Both the position numbers and the translations under genes were made by a program. From positions 14,694,501 to 14,758,500 of the forward strand of contig NC_088320.1 in assembly GCF_910592395.1 (NCBI RefSeq): a stretch of 64,000 nucleotides of DNA, written 5' to 3'. Shown one piece after another: positions 20,346 through 32,457 of the stretch. The DNA comes from Lineus longissimus (Eukaryota; Nemertea; Pilidiophora; Heteronemertea; Lineidae). Under the pieces are notes generated by a model. That model worked only from the letters and a program-made list of their open reading frames with translations, was not told where the DNA came from and did no database searches. Within the stretch, counting starts at the first letter, position 1; every line of letters begins with the position of its first letter.

Positions 20346-22664
20346 TACACAGTTTTGAAATTATTTTATGTACATTCTCGAATTAGTATTGAAAACTTGT
20401 ATCCCAAAATGAAGTTACCTAAATTGAAAAATGTAAATTGTAATTGAAAAAGGTAAATTGTAGCATGACGGTCGATATCACGAGGGTGCAGATTAACAGT
20501 TATGAAAAGGGACACGTTGTGGAACGGATGACTTTTTGGAAGCAGGGTCGCCACCTCCTTGGGGTCTGATGGACCAGCGAATCGATGCTGGCCAATGACA
20601 ATCGAGGTGGCTGATCACATGCAATCCAACAAGTCGGCCCTTTTAACAGCGTGTCCCTCCAGCCAACACCAGAGGCGACTCAACAAATGTGGACTCCTTG
20701 TATCACCTATATGGTATGTGCAGCAGAGTTTTCAAAGAGATAACAGACTTCGATTTAATCTTCAGTGTAAGCCTTGTCCAACTCCGAAGGGCTCAACAAC
20801 ATCAGTATCTGTGCTGGTGTGACCGGTGTCCGTAAGCAATTTCAAAGCATTACATTTTATTAATAAGACATGCTGATATCAATAAAACTGACTATCTGAT
20901 GCGTTGCAATGGTCGATTTCATCGCGAAATGCGAAAATAAATTAAGCGCGAAAATATTCAGGTTTATAACAATATCTCTAATCGTTATTTGACTCGGTAG
21001 AACGATATGATTGACGCTGCTACAGTTTTGGGTTTTGCATAATTACCCCCCCCCCCCCCACCACCACCACAACCACCACCACCACAACCACATATTTCTA
21101 AAGGCCGCTAAATTGATATTGATTGGATCTTTCTCGTTTCAGATTCGTTTGGTTATGCAATTGCAACTGAAGGACGACAACGACAAGGATATTGTATGCG
21201 TACAATTTCCAAGCGAAATAATGTAGCACATCAACACTATTATACAAAAGCTTCGAGATCATCTCAAACTAAATTCAACCCACTAGCTGGAATTGTCTGA
21301 CAGTGCTCACCACAATATTACATTTGATTTGTCGTTTTCCGTGTGTGAATTCACTGCATAACTCCTGAGGAAGAAAACCTTTACTGCAGGGCATTTAAAT
21401 AGATCGAAAAACTCTGCATTTTGATCATCACTAAACTGAGTTTGATGGAACAATTAACAATCCAGTCTAGGCACCCTGTTTGAACATTTCAGCTGCTCTG
21501 TTAATTTAGGTCAAACAATGTCTTAACATCCTCTCCGGCATAGAAGCTTAAATTGTACAATGGTTCATGGCCAGTCATATGATAAGGCTAGACATGCCAA
21601 TGTTTTAGTCCTAGGGAAACGGCGCCTTAGAAAATCGTTAGTTTAGTTTGATGTTCCTGTTAGCATATACCATAGCATAGTAAAGTAGAGAGTGAATAAA
21701 ACATGGTATGCTTCTAATATGTGTGTTAATTTATTCAACTCCTAAGTGATTCCGCGATACTGTCGAGTTTGCCTAACACCAAATAAGTGAGCTTTTTATA
21801 CACCAGTCATCTTTTTGTACAGCATTTTAATACATCTGTTTGTAGACAAACATTTGCCTTACAGTTGGGGTTGCCACTGTGTTTCCCTATCAGTTTGTTC
21901 ACATTATTAATCATGGTCCGGATCAGCAGGTGGCGGCAGACGAAACCGCTCTTAGAATATCGAGGTAACATCAAATATGCACAGATGGCATGGCTAGTTT
22001 TGGGTACTTGTGTCCGTTTTAAAAGCGTAACGCCAGTGCACAAACAGCACAATCTATTTGCATTAATAGTCACACCGAATACCAACAGGTGGCAGGGCGG
22101 ACGAATATCATACTGCGCCAAAACATTTTCGAAAATCGCCGTCGTATTAGAGGGAGAAAGATTTTTTCCGCGAGATGCATGTCTTGCATTCAAAAACCTG
22201 TCGTCATCCTGTTTCATATTATGTTTTCTTTCAAGTATGACCTCATGTCGAGCTTTCTCGTACGGCAAAACATAGGGTTCATGTCAACACACACTAATTA
22301 GCAGGTCAATACTGTTGGTAAAATAATTAACCTTAAATTAGTAAAATAATTATTACTACACACAGCGAAATGGATATTAAATAGTATAAAGCGGAAACTG
22401 AAAATGCCAAACGCTAAAAATCAGTGAAATTACAGAGTATTATATAACGCAGATTAATGACTGCATAGTATTTTAGCCCTTCAATCATTGAAATCAAATA
22501 TCGGCGCAATGCACTTATACTAGACTGTGAAATGATGCTATTCGAAGGACGATAACCCCATGATTAAATGAGCCGAACAGTCTTGTCGACCGACAATTCT
22601 CACTTGGAAACTACGGTATGCTTGCATGTGCTCAACAGCTATGCACGTTGAACTACTGCGCATT
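20346..22664 (+). pseudogene. Duplicated 3' part of NPC2 (intron 3, exon 4, 3' flank)
   Basis: Collinear with 46665-49226. It contains an intact-looking splice acceptor (TTCTCGTTTCAG) and exon 4 at 21143-21226, encoding IRLVMQLQLKDDNDKDIVCV then QFPSEIM and a stop. Relative to the parent exon (IRVEFQLQLKDDSYKDIICV) there are several replacements but no frame damage. It lacks exons 1-3, so it cannot make NPC2. It also lacks a 72 bp stretch near 20764 and the 118 bp MITE found at 47374-47491. It could only be used as an alternative last exon. Confidence 0.85.
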
Positions 22665-23298
22665 CTAAATTACCTTGGTACCGTAAAGTCAACTTTTAAA
22701 TGGAAAATGCATAAGCCTCGTTCTGATAGTGGAGTGTTTTGGACACGCAACCAAGATGCTCTACCAAAGTTCCCTCGGGTTGCACTAAAATGTGGAAACC
22801 ATGCACACAGCTCACTTCAGAAGTTTGAGGCTCTCAAAACACTGCTTCAAACACAAATCAGCCAAGGAAGCATCAACCACCCTAAGTTTTTTAATGAGCA
22901 CTACACATATTTGCTGAGAAAAACGCTCCAAATAGCCCATTTGCGCGGATTTTAGCATCACTTGAGCGAGCCGATGCGGACTTCCTATGCGCGCTGCCGT
23001 AACATAATGTAAACAACGGCGCTACCGGCGCTCCGGGCAGGCGATGGATGGAATTTGCCAAATTCGTACATATTCAAGTTATTTTCGTGGCCTATCTTTT
23101 TAAGTTTGAGGTATTTTAGAATAGAAATTTAACCCTCGGCTTCGGACCTTGGTTGAGTTACCAAGACACTCTCGGGTGGAGCGAAAATTTCGTCCAAACC
23201 CTCGCCTATCGGCTCGGGTTTGGACTGTATTTTAGCTCCACCCTCGAGTGTCTTGGTAACTCAACCAAGGTCATCCGCCTCGAGTTCAATTTCTTAAT
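22665..23298. mobile_element. 634 bp insertion with long hairpin
   Basis: Absent from the paralogous site (about 49226, GCGCATCCATG), so it inserted after the NPC2-fragment duplication or was lost there. A hairpin is formed by 23147-23183 and 23236-23272 (CTTGGTTGAGTTACCAAGAC and its complement). An ORF across 22626-22955 has no recognised family. No clear target duplication is seen. Confidence 0.55.
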
Positions 23299-23836
23299 CC
23301 ATGTTTAACGTGGGACAATGAAATTGTGTAATGTGTCCCCCCGCCCCCAAGACAACAGCCTCCAAGTCTCCGCACACACAAAGTTTTATTCGTTGATTTT
23401 GTTGAATTATTTGTCGAGTGAGAACTACTTGATGTTAACGTGATGATCCAAATTGTATTAGTATGTGGGATGAAATACCTGGCTTTCATGCGGCGAACAT
23501 TTGTATTATGTCTTGCTGACAACATATCAGTCGCATATATCTTGCTGACAAATAGAAGTGAGTAAAGAACACAAACCCCAATGGAACCGACTTCATCAAC
23601 GTGTTGATTATCATTGGAAACAGCGCGTTAAACCACCACCACTTACTTATACCGAAGTTCTCTCAGCCGTCTATTCATTTTTCATCCAGTCGGCCAATTT
23701 CCTATTCCAAACAAAACTCTCTGTAATTTTCTCACATCGGTTTCCAAATGAGACTCTCCGTGAATCACCTCAAATTACGTCACAATTTTCCCCCTTATTC
23801 AATAATGATCGACGTCAACACCTCCATGATGGTGAA
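23299..23836. repeat. Array spacer ending at a chimeric junction
   Basis: Matches 49227-49762. At about 23836 it switches abruptly to receptor TM1 sequence: spacer GATGGTGAACTCG becomes GATGGTGAAAGCCAATT, and the receptor side normally reads GCTGGAAAGCCAATT. The shared GAA suggests microhomology joining. Confidence 0.65.
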
Positions 23837-23984
23837 AGCCAATTACTGCCATGATTAATGTTAATGGTACATTAACGGTGAAAACTGCAAAATCATAGAA
23901 ACCAAGCAAGGGATAAATCGGATACAAACATATTCCATTCTCTCTGGATATGGTGAAAGGAATGGTCTCGTTGATTGTCGCCAT
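23837..23984 (-). pseudogene. Receptor truncated after TM1
   Basis: Start MATINETIPFTISRENGICL is intact and the frame runs to IMAVIGF. It then crosses into spacer DNA (HHHGGVDVDHY) and stops. Only about 50 receptor residues remain. Its upstream region, including the CRE at 24423, is still present, so it could be transcribed. Confidence 0.85.
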
Positions 23985-24044
23985 CGCAGCTAGTTTTAAC
24001 CTTCAAATCTACGAGCATAAAATATTACCTTTTTTATAACATAC

Positions 24045-24245
24045 AGTTCACCAGTTGGCACCCCTGGATAAAGAAGCTCTTGGTTACACGATAGACCAAT
24101 TTTCTGGTCGTTACTGCGACATGCGTATCACCCCGTTGCGTGTAAACGGCGAATAACACCAAATTATAGAAACAAATCAAGCAAAGTGTGGGATACAAAC
24201 ATAGTCCACACTTTATGGATGTGCTGAAAAAAGTGGATGTTTTTT
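24045..24245 (-). pseudogene. Duplicated receptor 5' end, start deleted
   Basis: Same copy family as 18125-18350, but a deletion near 24238 removes the ATG and first codons. Confidence 0.5.
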
Positions 24246-24422
24246 ACCTTAAAATCTACGAGCAAATCATCACATTTTTACAAAAAAAATGCTACTAGCT
24301 TTGGCTGTAGTTTCCATCAGGCATGTTGACAGGTGGCTCTCTGGATAAAGAAGCTCTCGGTTAAGGTCAAAATTGATGAACTAATCTTCTGGTCGATGCT
24401 GCGTATCACTGCCTTGTCGAGG

Positions 24423-24430
24423 TGACGTCA
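24423..24430. promoter_or_regulatory. CRE-type octamer TGACGTCA
   Basis: Intact, 439 bp before the ATG of the truncated receptor at 23984. Confidence 0.6.
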
Positions 24431-24434
24431 TGAT

Positions 24435-25475
24435 CCAGATTTATTTGGTGAATGGAATGAGAAAGACCTGACTTATTCAAACTGGTTTTTCAATGTTGCA
24501 TGAAATACCCAACTTTCATGCGGCGTCCGGTAAACATTTGTGTTTTGGCTTATATATTGCCGACTAACTGGAGCGATTAAATAAAACAAAACCCAAAGGA
24601 AATGATTTCATCAATGTATTGATTATCATCGAAAACAAGGCATCATTATTTGCCAGATATTAAACTTTGTTCCAACACTAACACCTAACGAAGTTCTCTT
24701 AGCCGCCTATTCGTTTTTCATTAAGTTGGCCAATTTCCAATTCCTGTTGGACAGTTCGAACAAAACTCTTTGTAAATTTCTCACATCCTGTCCAAATGAG
24801 ACTGTCTGTGCATCATCTGAAATTACTTGACAATATCCTCCATTAACTTATGATATTGATCGACGTAAACACCTTCATGATGGTGAACTCGAACTCTTTT
24901 TAGCAATTGGACTACCACTGCAGAGAACCACCGAATACGGATAGAAACGCAGCATAACGCTCTTCGTAAACCTATCAGCCAATGGAACATGTAATGGAAG
25001 AGTGTGAATAGAGAATATAAAGTATATTTCTGTAAACCTACCCAAAAAGTTTCGATACAATCCCACAAGATGTGTACCTTTGAAAACAAATATCCACCTT
25101 GCAACTGGAGAAATTACTTCATGATATCGGTGTTGTGTTCGATGTTGGTGAAAACGGAATTTTGTTGAATGCTGAACAATGGAAGAAATCGCTTTAATGT
25201 TTAAGTTTACTGTGAGATGCAGTTCTTGTGAATATTGCTAACCGGTTCATTCATCGCTGTGATCATATATCCCATTAAACGTTCGCAGTCGCCTAATGAT
25301 GTTATCACTAAATCTACCAAGTCTAGCTAACAAGCAATTTTACACTTGAGTTATGCCACTTTATGAAATTTATTTTTCTCCTCTGATTTATCAACGTACT
25401 TTGACTCCGGCAGTTATATAGGCTAATGATGTGAGCTAGGGGGTATTTACGGACATTTCACTGCCACATTTTATT
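24435..25475. repeat. Array spacer
   Basis: Close copy of 18540-19565, part of a duplication pairing 17914-20345 with 23837-26240. Confidence 0.55.
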
Positions 25476-25479
25476 TTTG

Positions 25480-25785
25480 ATTGCATTAAAACACCTTCTC
25501 CAATGCTTGTCTAAACAGCCGGCCCAATGCGCAGTAGATGAAAAAATTGACAAAGCTGTTTAAATTGCTCAGAAAGAATGAAATATTAAGAATACCAAAA
25601 TTGGCATAGTCTATATCGAGACTTGAATATGATGGAATTAGTCAACGTATTTGTGACGTCTCGCCTGGGAGATGTAAAATCAATACCACTTTGACAACCT
25701 GATACGATACAGAGGAGCCGTGTTGCTTCACAGTGATCCTGCCATATTTCAAAGAGGGGCCGCGTCGCAACATAGGGACGCTAAA
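25480..25785 (-). pseudogene. Receptor TM6-TM7 remnant
   Basis: Copy of 19570-19877, with one more frame break near 25640. A minisatellite follows to about 25880. Confidence 0.6.
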
Positions 25786-25904
25786 ATAATATAATTTTTT
25801 TATTACAGGGAGAGGCCATGGCACTTCACAGTGACCATGAAATACATGTAGATATTTTAAAAGCCGCGTCGCTTCACATAGATGTTATGACGTTGTATTT
25901 TTCC

Positions 25905-26240
25905 TATATGATGAAATGCGTAGATGCAATGACGGGGACGAAGCTGAAAGTCGACATCGGGGCACTCGGGCAGCTGGAAGACGCTTCCCGGGCTACAAAT
26001 AACGAATAATGAGTTATACTGGATGAGTTGAAACTAAATATAAAAAAAACTTCGAACGCTCTCAGAAAATTAGGTACTGATAAAACTTGGAAAAAAACAA
26101 ATATATTGAAGTAGAAAACCGCCAACTCCTTTAAGATGGGGCTCCAAGAGCGAGGTGAATGCTTTTATTTTCGACGTCAATAAAAACAAAAGGTTTCATA
26201 TGACTCAAAATCAGCTTGTTTCAATCACTGCTACTGTGCG
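25905..26240. repeat. Type II-like 3' flank
   Basis: Copy of 19990-20345, here continuing without interruption toward the receptor pseudogene at 26343. Confidence 0.5.
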
Positions 26241-26342
26241 ATGTAGTCGCTTCTATTTTCGTTGTTGTCGGCAGAAAGAAAAGTCACCACCTAGATTTCA
26301 GAAGAAGATCGGAAACTCGTGTAATCTGGCATTATTAATTAA

Positions 26343-27399
26343 CATCGGTGACACTGAAATACTCTCCGCAGGGCTTGTCTGAACCGTTGCCCTGTTGAAC
26401 AGTAGATGAAGAAATTCACAAAACTGTTTAAATTGCTCAGAAAGTATGAAATTTCGAGAACACTCCAATTTAAATAAATGTCTAAAGCGAGACTTGAGTA
26501 TGATTGAATTGTCCAAGCAGTGCGGAAAGCCCGCCTGGCATCTCCAGTGTTATAAATATAACCACCACGGTCACCACCCGATACGTAACCATCCTCATTT
26601 GTTTGTCTTGCTGTACGTCATTCTTGGTGAGATGAGAAGTAGCCGCCTGCTTTAGGCTAGATAATATCAAGCCGGTGAGGATTGTGAGACTAATTATTGG
26701 TATCAATGAATTGAAAATGATATGAAGGCTTACTACGTATGTCAGATCAAAATAATAGTCAAAGTACAAGTCCGTATAATGCCACCAAGGCACGATCATA
26801 CGCGAGCAAGGGTCGTAATGGAATTCGACTCCATATGAGAGGAACAGGGGGATTCTATACAAAAACGCCCCGAAACAGATCGCGAATAGTGAAATGTAGG
26901 CGTTCCTTTTTGTGCATATAGCTGCCGCCCACAGAGGCCTGCAGACAGCAATGAATACCTCTGTGGCAACACAAACAGTGACACAGATGGATGCAGTCTT
27001 TAAAAAAAAAATCAGTGTGCGGAGATAACTGTATGCGTGCGTATGAAACAACATATACTCGAACCAAAAACCCCTGTAGATGTACAAGTTTTGCAATCAT
27101 TTTCCAAATAATACCGAAACCAAGACCAGACTGTCAGCAGCGGCTAAACCTTGTAGCAGCACAGAAGTTGATGTGTATGGCCGCTCATATCCTATGCCAA
27201 TAATCGCAAGTATATTTGCTGGAAAGCCAATTACTGCCATGATTAATGTTAATGGTACATTAACGGTGAAAATCGCCAAATCATAGAAACCAATCAAAGG
27301 CAGTATTGAATACAAACATGTTCCATTCTCTCTGGATATGGTGAAAGGAATGGTCTCGTTAGTTGTCGCCATCGCAGCTGGTTTCAAATCTACGAGCAT
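26343..27399 (-). pseudogene. Receptor pseudogene with nonsense codon and frameshift, type II
   Basis: Duplicate of 13997-15058 at an offset of 12,341-12,342 bp for its upper part. It shares the TGA after VSVLFGK (27097-27099). It also has a one-base deletion near 26507 (GAATTGTCCAAG, intact relatives GAATTGCTCCAAG) that shifts TM6-TM7 out of frame. In the lower part it resembles 35934-36968 more than 13997-14500, so the duplication edge or a conversion tract lies around 26840. Confidence 0.85.
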
Positions 27400-27414
27400 A
27401 AAGTTGATATTTTT

Positions 27415-27640
27415 GTAACATCTAGTTCACCAGTTGGCACCCCTGGATAAAGCAGCTCTTGGTTAACGATAGACCAATTTTTTGGTGCATGCGTATCACT
27501 CTGTTGTGTTTAAACGGCGAATAACACCAAATCATAGAAACAAATCAAGTGATGTGTCGGATACAAACATAGTCCACGCATCAATATCGATGTGGTAAAA
27601 AGAGCGGCCTTGCAAGTTGTCACCATCGTCGATGGGTGTT
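27415..27640 (-). pseudogene. Duplicated receptor 5' end
   Basis: Near-identical to 15059-15285. Single-base differences break the long frame present there. Confidence 0.5.
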
Positions 27641-27793
27641 ACCTCAAAATCAACGAGCAAATCAATGTCTACTAGCTTTGACTGTAGCTTCCATCAGTTT
27701 GCTCTCTGGATAAAGAAGCTCTCGGTTATACCTCAAGTCAAGATCGATGCACTAATGTGCAAGTCATTGTTGCATATAAAACCCGTGTCGAGG

Positions 27794-27801
27794 TGACGTC
27801 A
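27794..27801. promoter_or_regulatory. CRE-type octamer TGACGTCA
   Basis: Intact, 422 bp before the ATG at 27372. Confidence 0.6.
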
Positions 27802-27804
27802 TGA

Positions 27805-28835
27805 TCAAGTTTTATTCGTTGATTTTGTTGAATTATTTGTTGAGTGACAAAAACTTGACCATGTTGACTTGATGATCCAATGGCTTTCATGCGGCGAACA
27901 TTTGTATTTTGGCTTGCTGACAACATATCAGTCACATGTATCTTGCCGCCAAACAGGAGTGATTAAAGAACACAAACCCCAATGGACTGATTTCATCAAT
28001 GTGTTGATTATCGTCGGAAACAACGCGTTAAATTGCCAGACGTTCAACCACCACCACTAACTTATAACGAAGTTCTCTCAGCCGTCAATTCATTTTTCAT
28101 CCAGCCAATTTCCTATTCCTATGGTGTGATTCGAACAAAACGCTCTGTTTTTTCTCACATCGATTTCCAAATGAGACTCGCCGTGAATCACATCCAATTA
28201 CTTCACAATATCCTCCTTTATCTTGTGATATTGATCGACGTAAACACCTCCATGATGGTGAACTCGAACTCCTTTTAGCAATCGGACTACCACTGCAGAG
28301 AACCAGCGAATATGGATAGAAACGCAGCATAACGCTCTTTGTCAACCTATCAGTCAATGGGGCACAAAAACAGAACAGTGTGAATAGAGAATATAAAGTA
28401 TATTTCTGTATATTTCCAAAAAGTTTTGATTCAATCACACTAGATGCGTAATTTTGAAAACAAATGTTCAAACCTTGCAACTGGAGAAATTACTTTATAA
28501 TAACGGTGTTGTGTTCGGTTTTGGTGAAAACGGAATACTGTTGAATGCTGAACAATGGAAGAAATCGGTTTAATGTTTAAGTTTACTGTGAGATGCAGTT
28601 CTTGTGAATATTGCTAAACGGTTCATACATCGCTGTGATCATATCTCCCCCATTATACATTCGCAGTCGCCTAATGATGTTCTCACTGAATATACCAAGT
28701 CTAGCTAACAAGCAATTTTACACTTCAATTATGCCACTTATTGAACTCTATCATTCTCTTCTAATTTATCAACGTAGTTTGACTCCGGCAGTTATATAGG
28801 CTAATGATGTGAGCTAGGGGGTATTTACTGCCACA
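27805..28835. repeat. Array spacer, duplicate of 15460-16490
   Basis: Nearly every base matches at an offset of 12,342. A minus-strand ORF of 127 codons at 28097-28480 is not kept open in other units and is not called a gene. Confidence 0.6.
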
Positions 28836-28839
28836 TTTT

Positions 28840-29075
28840 ATTTTTGATTGCATTAAAACATCTTCTCCAATGCCTGTCTTAATCGACGGCCCGATGCACA
28901 GTAGATAAAAAAAATGACAAAGCTGTTTAAATTGCTCAGAAAGAATGAAATATTAAGAATACCAAAATTGGTCCAGTCTATATCGAGACCTGAATATGAT
29001 GGAATTAGTCAACGTATTTGTGACATCTCGCCTGGGAGATGTAAAATCAATACCACTTTGACAACCGGATACGAT
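28840..29075 (-). pseudogene. Receptor TM6-TM7 remnant
   Basis: Duplicate of 16495-16735, followed by a minisatellite to about 29225. Confidence 0.6.
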
Positions 29076-29368
29076 ACAGAGGAGCCGTGTTGCTTCACAG
29101 TGATCCTACCGTATTTCAATGAGGGGCCGCGTCGCAACACAGGGACGCTAACATATTACAAGTAGAGGCCGTGTCACGACGTACATGTAGATCATTGAGG
29201 AACCGTGTCGTTTCACAGAGAATATGTTATGACGTTTTATTTTTCTAATGCCGGGAAATTGTAATTGATAATGGTATATAATATTCGTATTGCCCAGATA
29301 CCACATGCTTTGGCTAAATTGTGAGAGAAAACCATTTGTTTTCTGACATTCTACTCCCAAACCAAATA

Positions 29369-30402
29369 TCAGTTTTGGTTACATTTGAATACCTTTCCCA
29401 AGGCTTGTCTAAACCGTCGTCCCAATGCACAGTAGATGAAGAAATTGACAAAACTGTTCAAATTGCTCAGAAAGTAGGAAATATCGAGAACGCCAGAATA
29501 AGCATTACTGTCGATATCGAGACCTGAATAGGATTGAATTAATCCAAGTACTTGGGAAAGCCCGCCCGGGAGTTCTAGAATTATAAATATCACCACCACT
29601 GTGACCACTCTATGCGTAACCATCTTAATCAGTTTGGCTCGCTCTGCGTCTTTCTTGGTGAGATGTCTAGTAGTCGCCTGATTTAGGCTCAATGATATCA
29701 AGCGAGTGAAGATTATAAGGCTCGTTATTGGTATCAATGAATTAATAATGATATGAATGACTCTAATGTAGGTGATGCGAAAGTAATAGTTATAGTACAA
29801 AGCTGTAAAATTCCACCAGGGTAGGATCATACGTGAGCAAGGGTCGTAACGAAATGAACCTCGTACGAGAGGAACAGGGGTATTCGATACAAGAAGGCGC
29901 CAAAACAGATTGCGGATAGCGAAATGTAGGCATTCCTCTTAGTGCATAAAGCTGCCGCCAACAGTGGCCTGCAGACTGCAATGAATCGCTCAGTGGCAAC
30001 ACAAATAGTGATATAGATGGATGAAGTCTTTGAAAAGAAAATCATTGTGCGGAGATAACTGTATGCGTGCGCATGCAACAAAATATACTCGAACCAAAAC
30101 CCCGTATAGTTATACAGGGCCTGCATTGATTTACCAAATACTTGCGAAATCAAGACTAAACTATCGGTTACTGCTAAACCTTGTAGCAGCACTGAAGTTG
30201 ATGTGTATGGCCGCTCATATCCTATACCAATAATAGCAAGTATATTTGCTGGAAAGCCAATTACTGCCATGATTAATGTTAATGGTACATTAACGGTGAA
30301 AACCGCAAAATCATAGAAACCAAGCAAGGGATAAATCGGATACAAACATATTCCATTCTCTCTGGATATGGTGAAAGGAATGGTCTCTTTGGTTGTCGCC
30401 AT
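29369..30402 (-). pseudogene. Receptor pseudogene with single-base deletion, type I
   Basis: Differs from the intact copy at 17027-18061 at few sites. A one-base deletion near 29854 (AAATGAACCTCG, intact AAATGACACCTCG) shifts the frame in extracellular loop 2, giving EVHFVTTLAHV and a stop after 191 codons. The remaining 153 codons stay open in the other frame. The lesion post-dates the 12.3 kb duplication. A base-call or assembly error is possible. Confidence 0.85.
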
Positions 30403-30464
30403 CGCAGCTGGTTTTAACCTTCAAATCTACGAGCATAAAATATTACTTTTTTTATAACATACAG

Positions 30465-30690
30465 TTCACAAGTTGGCACCCCTGGATAAAGAAGCTCTTG
30501 GTTACACGATAGACCAATTTTCTGGTCGTTACTGCGACATGCGTATCACCCCGTTGCGTGTAAACGGCGAATAACACCAAATTATAGAAACAAATCAAAC
30601 AAATCAAGTGTGGGATACAAACATAGTCCACACTTTATGGATGTGCTGAAAAAAGTGGACTCGCCAGTTGTCATCATCGTAGATGTTTTT
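30465..30690 (-). pseudogene. Duplicated receptor 5' end
   Basis: Copy of 18125-18350, with the same frame-breaking CAAATCAAACAAATCAAG duplication. Confidence 0.5.
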
Positions 30691-30868
30691 TACCTTAAAA
30701 TCTACGAGCAAATCATCACATTTTTACAAAAAAAATGCTACTAGCTTTGGCTGTAGTTTCCATCAGGCATTTTGACAGGTGGCTCTCTGGATAAAGAAGC
30801 TCTCGGTTAAAGTCAAAATTGATGAACTAATCTTCTGGTCAATGATGCGTATCACGGCCTTGTCGAGG

Positions 30869-30876
30869 TGACGTCA
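30869..30876. promoter_or_regulatory. CRE-type octamer TGACGTCA
   Basis: Intact, 467 bp before the ATG at 30402. Confidence 0.6.
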
Positions 30877-30879
30877 TGA

Positions 30880-31920
30880 TCCAGATTTATTTGGTGATTG
30901 GAATGAGAAAGACCTGACTTATTCAAACTGGTTTTTCAATGTTGCATGAAATACCCAACTTTCATGCGGCGTCCGGTAAACATTTGTGTTTTGGCTTATA
31001 TATTGCCGACTAACTGGAGCGATTAAATAAAACAAAACCCAAAGGAAATGATTTCATCAATGTCTTGATTATCATCGAAAACAAGGCATCATTATTTGCC
31101 AGATATTAAACTTTGTTCCAACACTAACACCTAACGAAGTTCTCTTAGCCGCCTATTCGTTTTTCATTAAGTTGGCCAATTTCCAATTCCTGTTGGACAG
31201 TTCGAACAAAACTCTTTTTAAATTTCTCACATCCTGTCCAAATGAGACTGTCTGTGCATCATTTGAAATTACTTGACAATATCCTCCTTTATCTTATGAT
31301 ATTGATCGACGTAAACACCTCCATGATGGTGAACTCGAACTCCTTTTAGCAATCGGACTACCACTGCAGAGAACCAGCGAATATGGATAGAAACGCATCA
31401 TAACGCTCTTCGTAAACCTATCAGCCAATGGAACATGTAATGGAAGAGTGTGAATAGAGAATATAAAGTATATTTCTGTAAACCTACCCAAAAAGTTTCG
31501 ATTCAATCCCACAAGATGTGTACCTTTGAAAACAAATATCCACCTTGCAACTGGAGAAATTACTTCATGATATCGGTGTTGTGTTCGATTTTGGTGAAAA
31601 CGGAATTTTGTTGAATGCTGAACAATGGAAGAAATCGGTTAAATGTTTATGTTTACTGTGAGATGCAGTTCTTGTGAATATTGCTAACCGGTTCATTCAT
31701 CGCTGTGATCATATATCCCATTAAACGTTCGCAGTCGCCTAATGATGTTATCACTAAATCTACCAAGTCCAGCTAACAAGCAATTTTACACTTGAGTTAT
31801 GCCACTTTATGAAATTTATTTTTCTCCTCTGATTTATCAACGTACTTTGACTCCGGCAGTTATATAGGCTAATGATGTGAGCTAGTGGGTATTTACGGAC
31901 ATTTCACTGCCACATTTTAT
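30880..31920. repeat. Array spacer
   Basis: Duplicate of 18540-19565 at an offset of 12,342. Identity falls after about 31900, marking the right edge of the duplication. Confidence 0.55.
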
Positions 31921-31924
31921 TTTT

Positions 31925-32200
31925 GGTTGCATTAAAACACCTTTTCCAATGCCTGTCTAAATTGACGGCCAGTTGCAGAGTAGTTGAAAAAAATTACAAA
32001 GCTGTTTAAATTGCTCAAAAGTATGAAACATTGAGAATACCAAAATTGGCATGGTCTATATCGAGACTTGAAGACGATGGAATTAGTCAACGTATTTGTG
32101 ACGTCTCGCCTGGGAGAAGTAAAATCAGTACCACTTTGACAACCAGATACGATGCAGAGGAGCCGTGTTGCTTCACAGTGATCCTACCATATTTCATAGA
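31925..32200 (-). pseudogene. Receptor TM6-TM7 remnant
   Basis: Variant with CAGTTGCAGAGTAGTTG in place of the usual CACAGTAGATG, shared with 60015-60305. The frame is lost at a deletion in the run of A near 32019. A minisatellite follows to about 32320. Confidence 0.6.
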
Positions 32201-32327
32201 GGGGCCGCGTCGCAACACAGAGACGCTAACATATTACAAGGAGAGGCCGTGGCACTTCACAGTGACCATGACGTACATATATATCATTGAGGAACCGTGT
32301 CGTTTCACAGAGAATATGTTATGACCT

Positions 32328-32333
32328 TTTATT
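32328..32333 (-). terminator. Poly(A) signal for the 32458-33492 receptor
   Basis: AATAAA on the sense strand, about 125 bp below the stop. Confidence 0.6.
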
Positions 32334-32457
32334 TTTCTAATGGCGGGAAATTGTAATTGATAATGGTATATAATATTCTTTTGTCCAGATACCACATGCT
32401 AGGGCGAAATTGTGAGAAAAGCATTTGTTTTCTGACATTCGACTCCCAAACCAAATA

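Noticed and set aside
21787-22275. A 162-codon ORF (and a 153-codon ORF on the opposite strand) as genes
   Set aside because: Both are open on opposite strands over the same DNA, the duplicate at 48346 is broken by indels, and no domain is recognised.
28097-28480. A 127-codon minus-strand ORF in the spacer
   Set aside because: Nearly the same sequence at 15893 is shorter, other units have stops, and conservation is explained by recent duplication.
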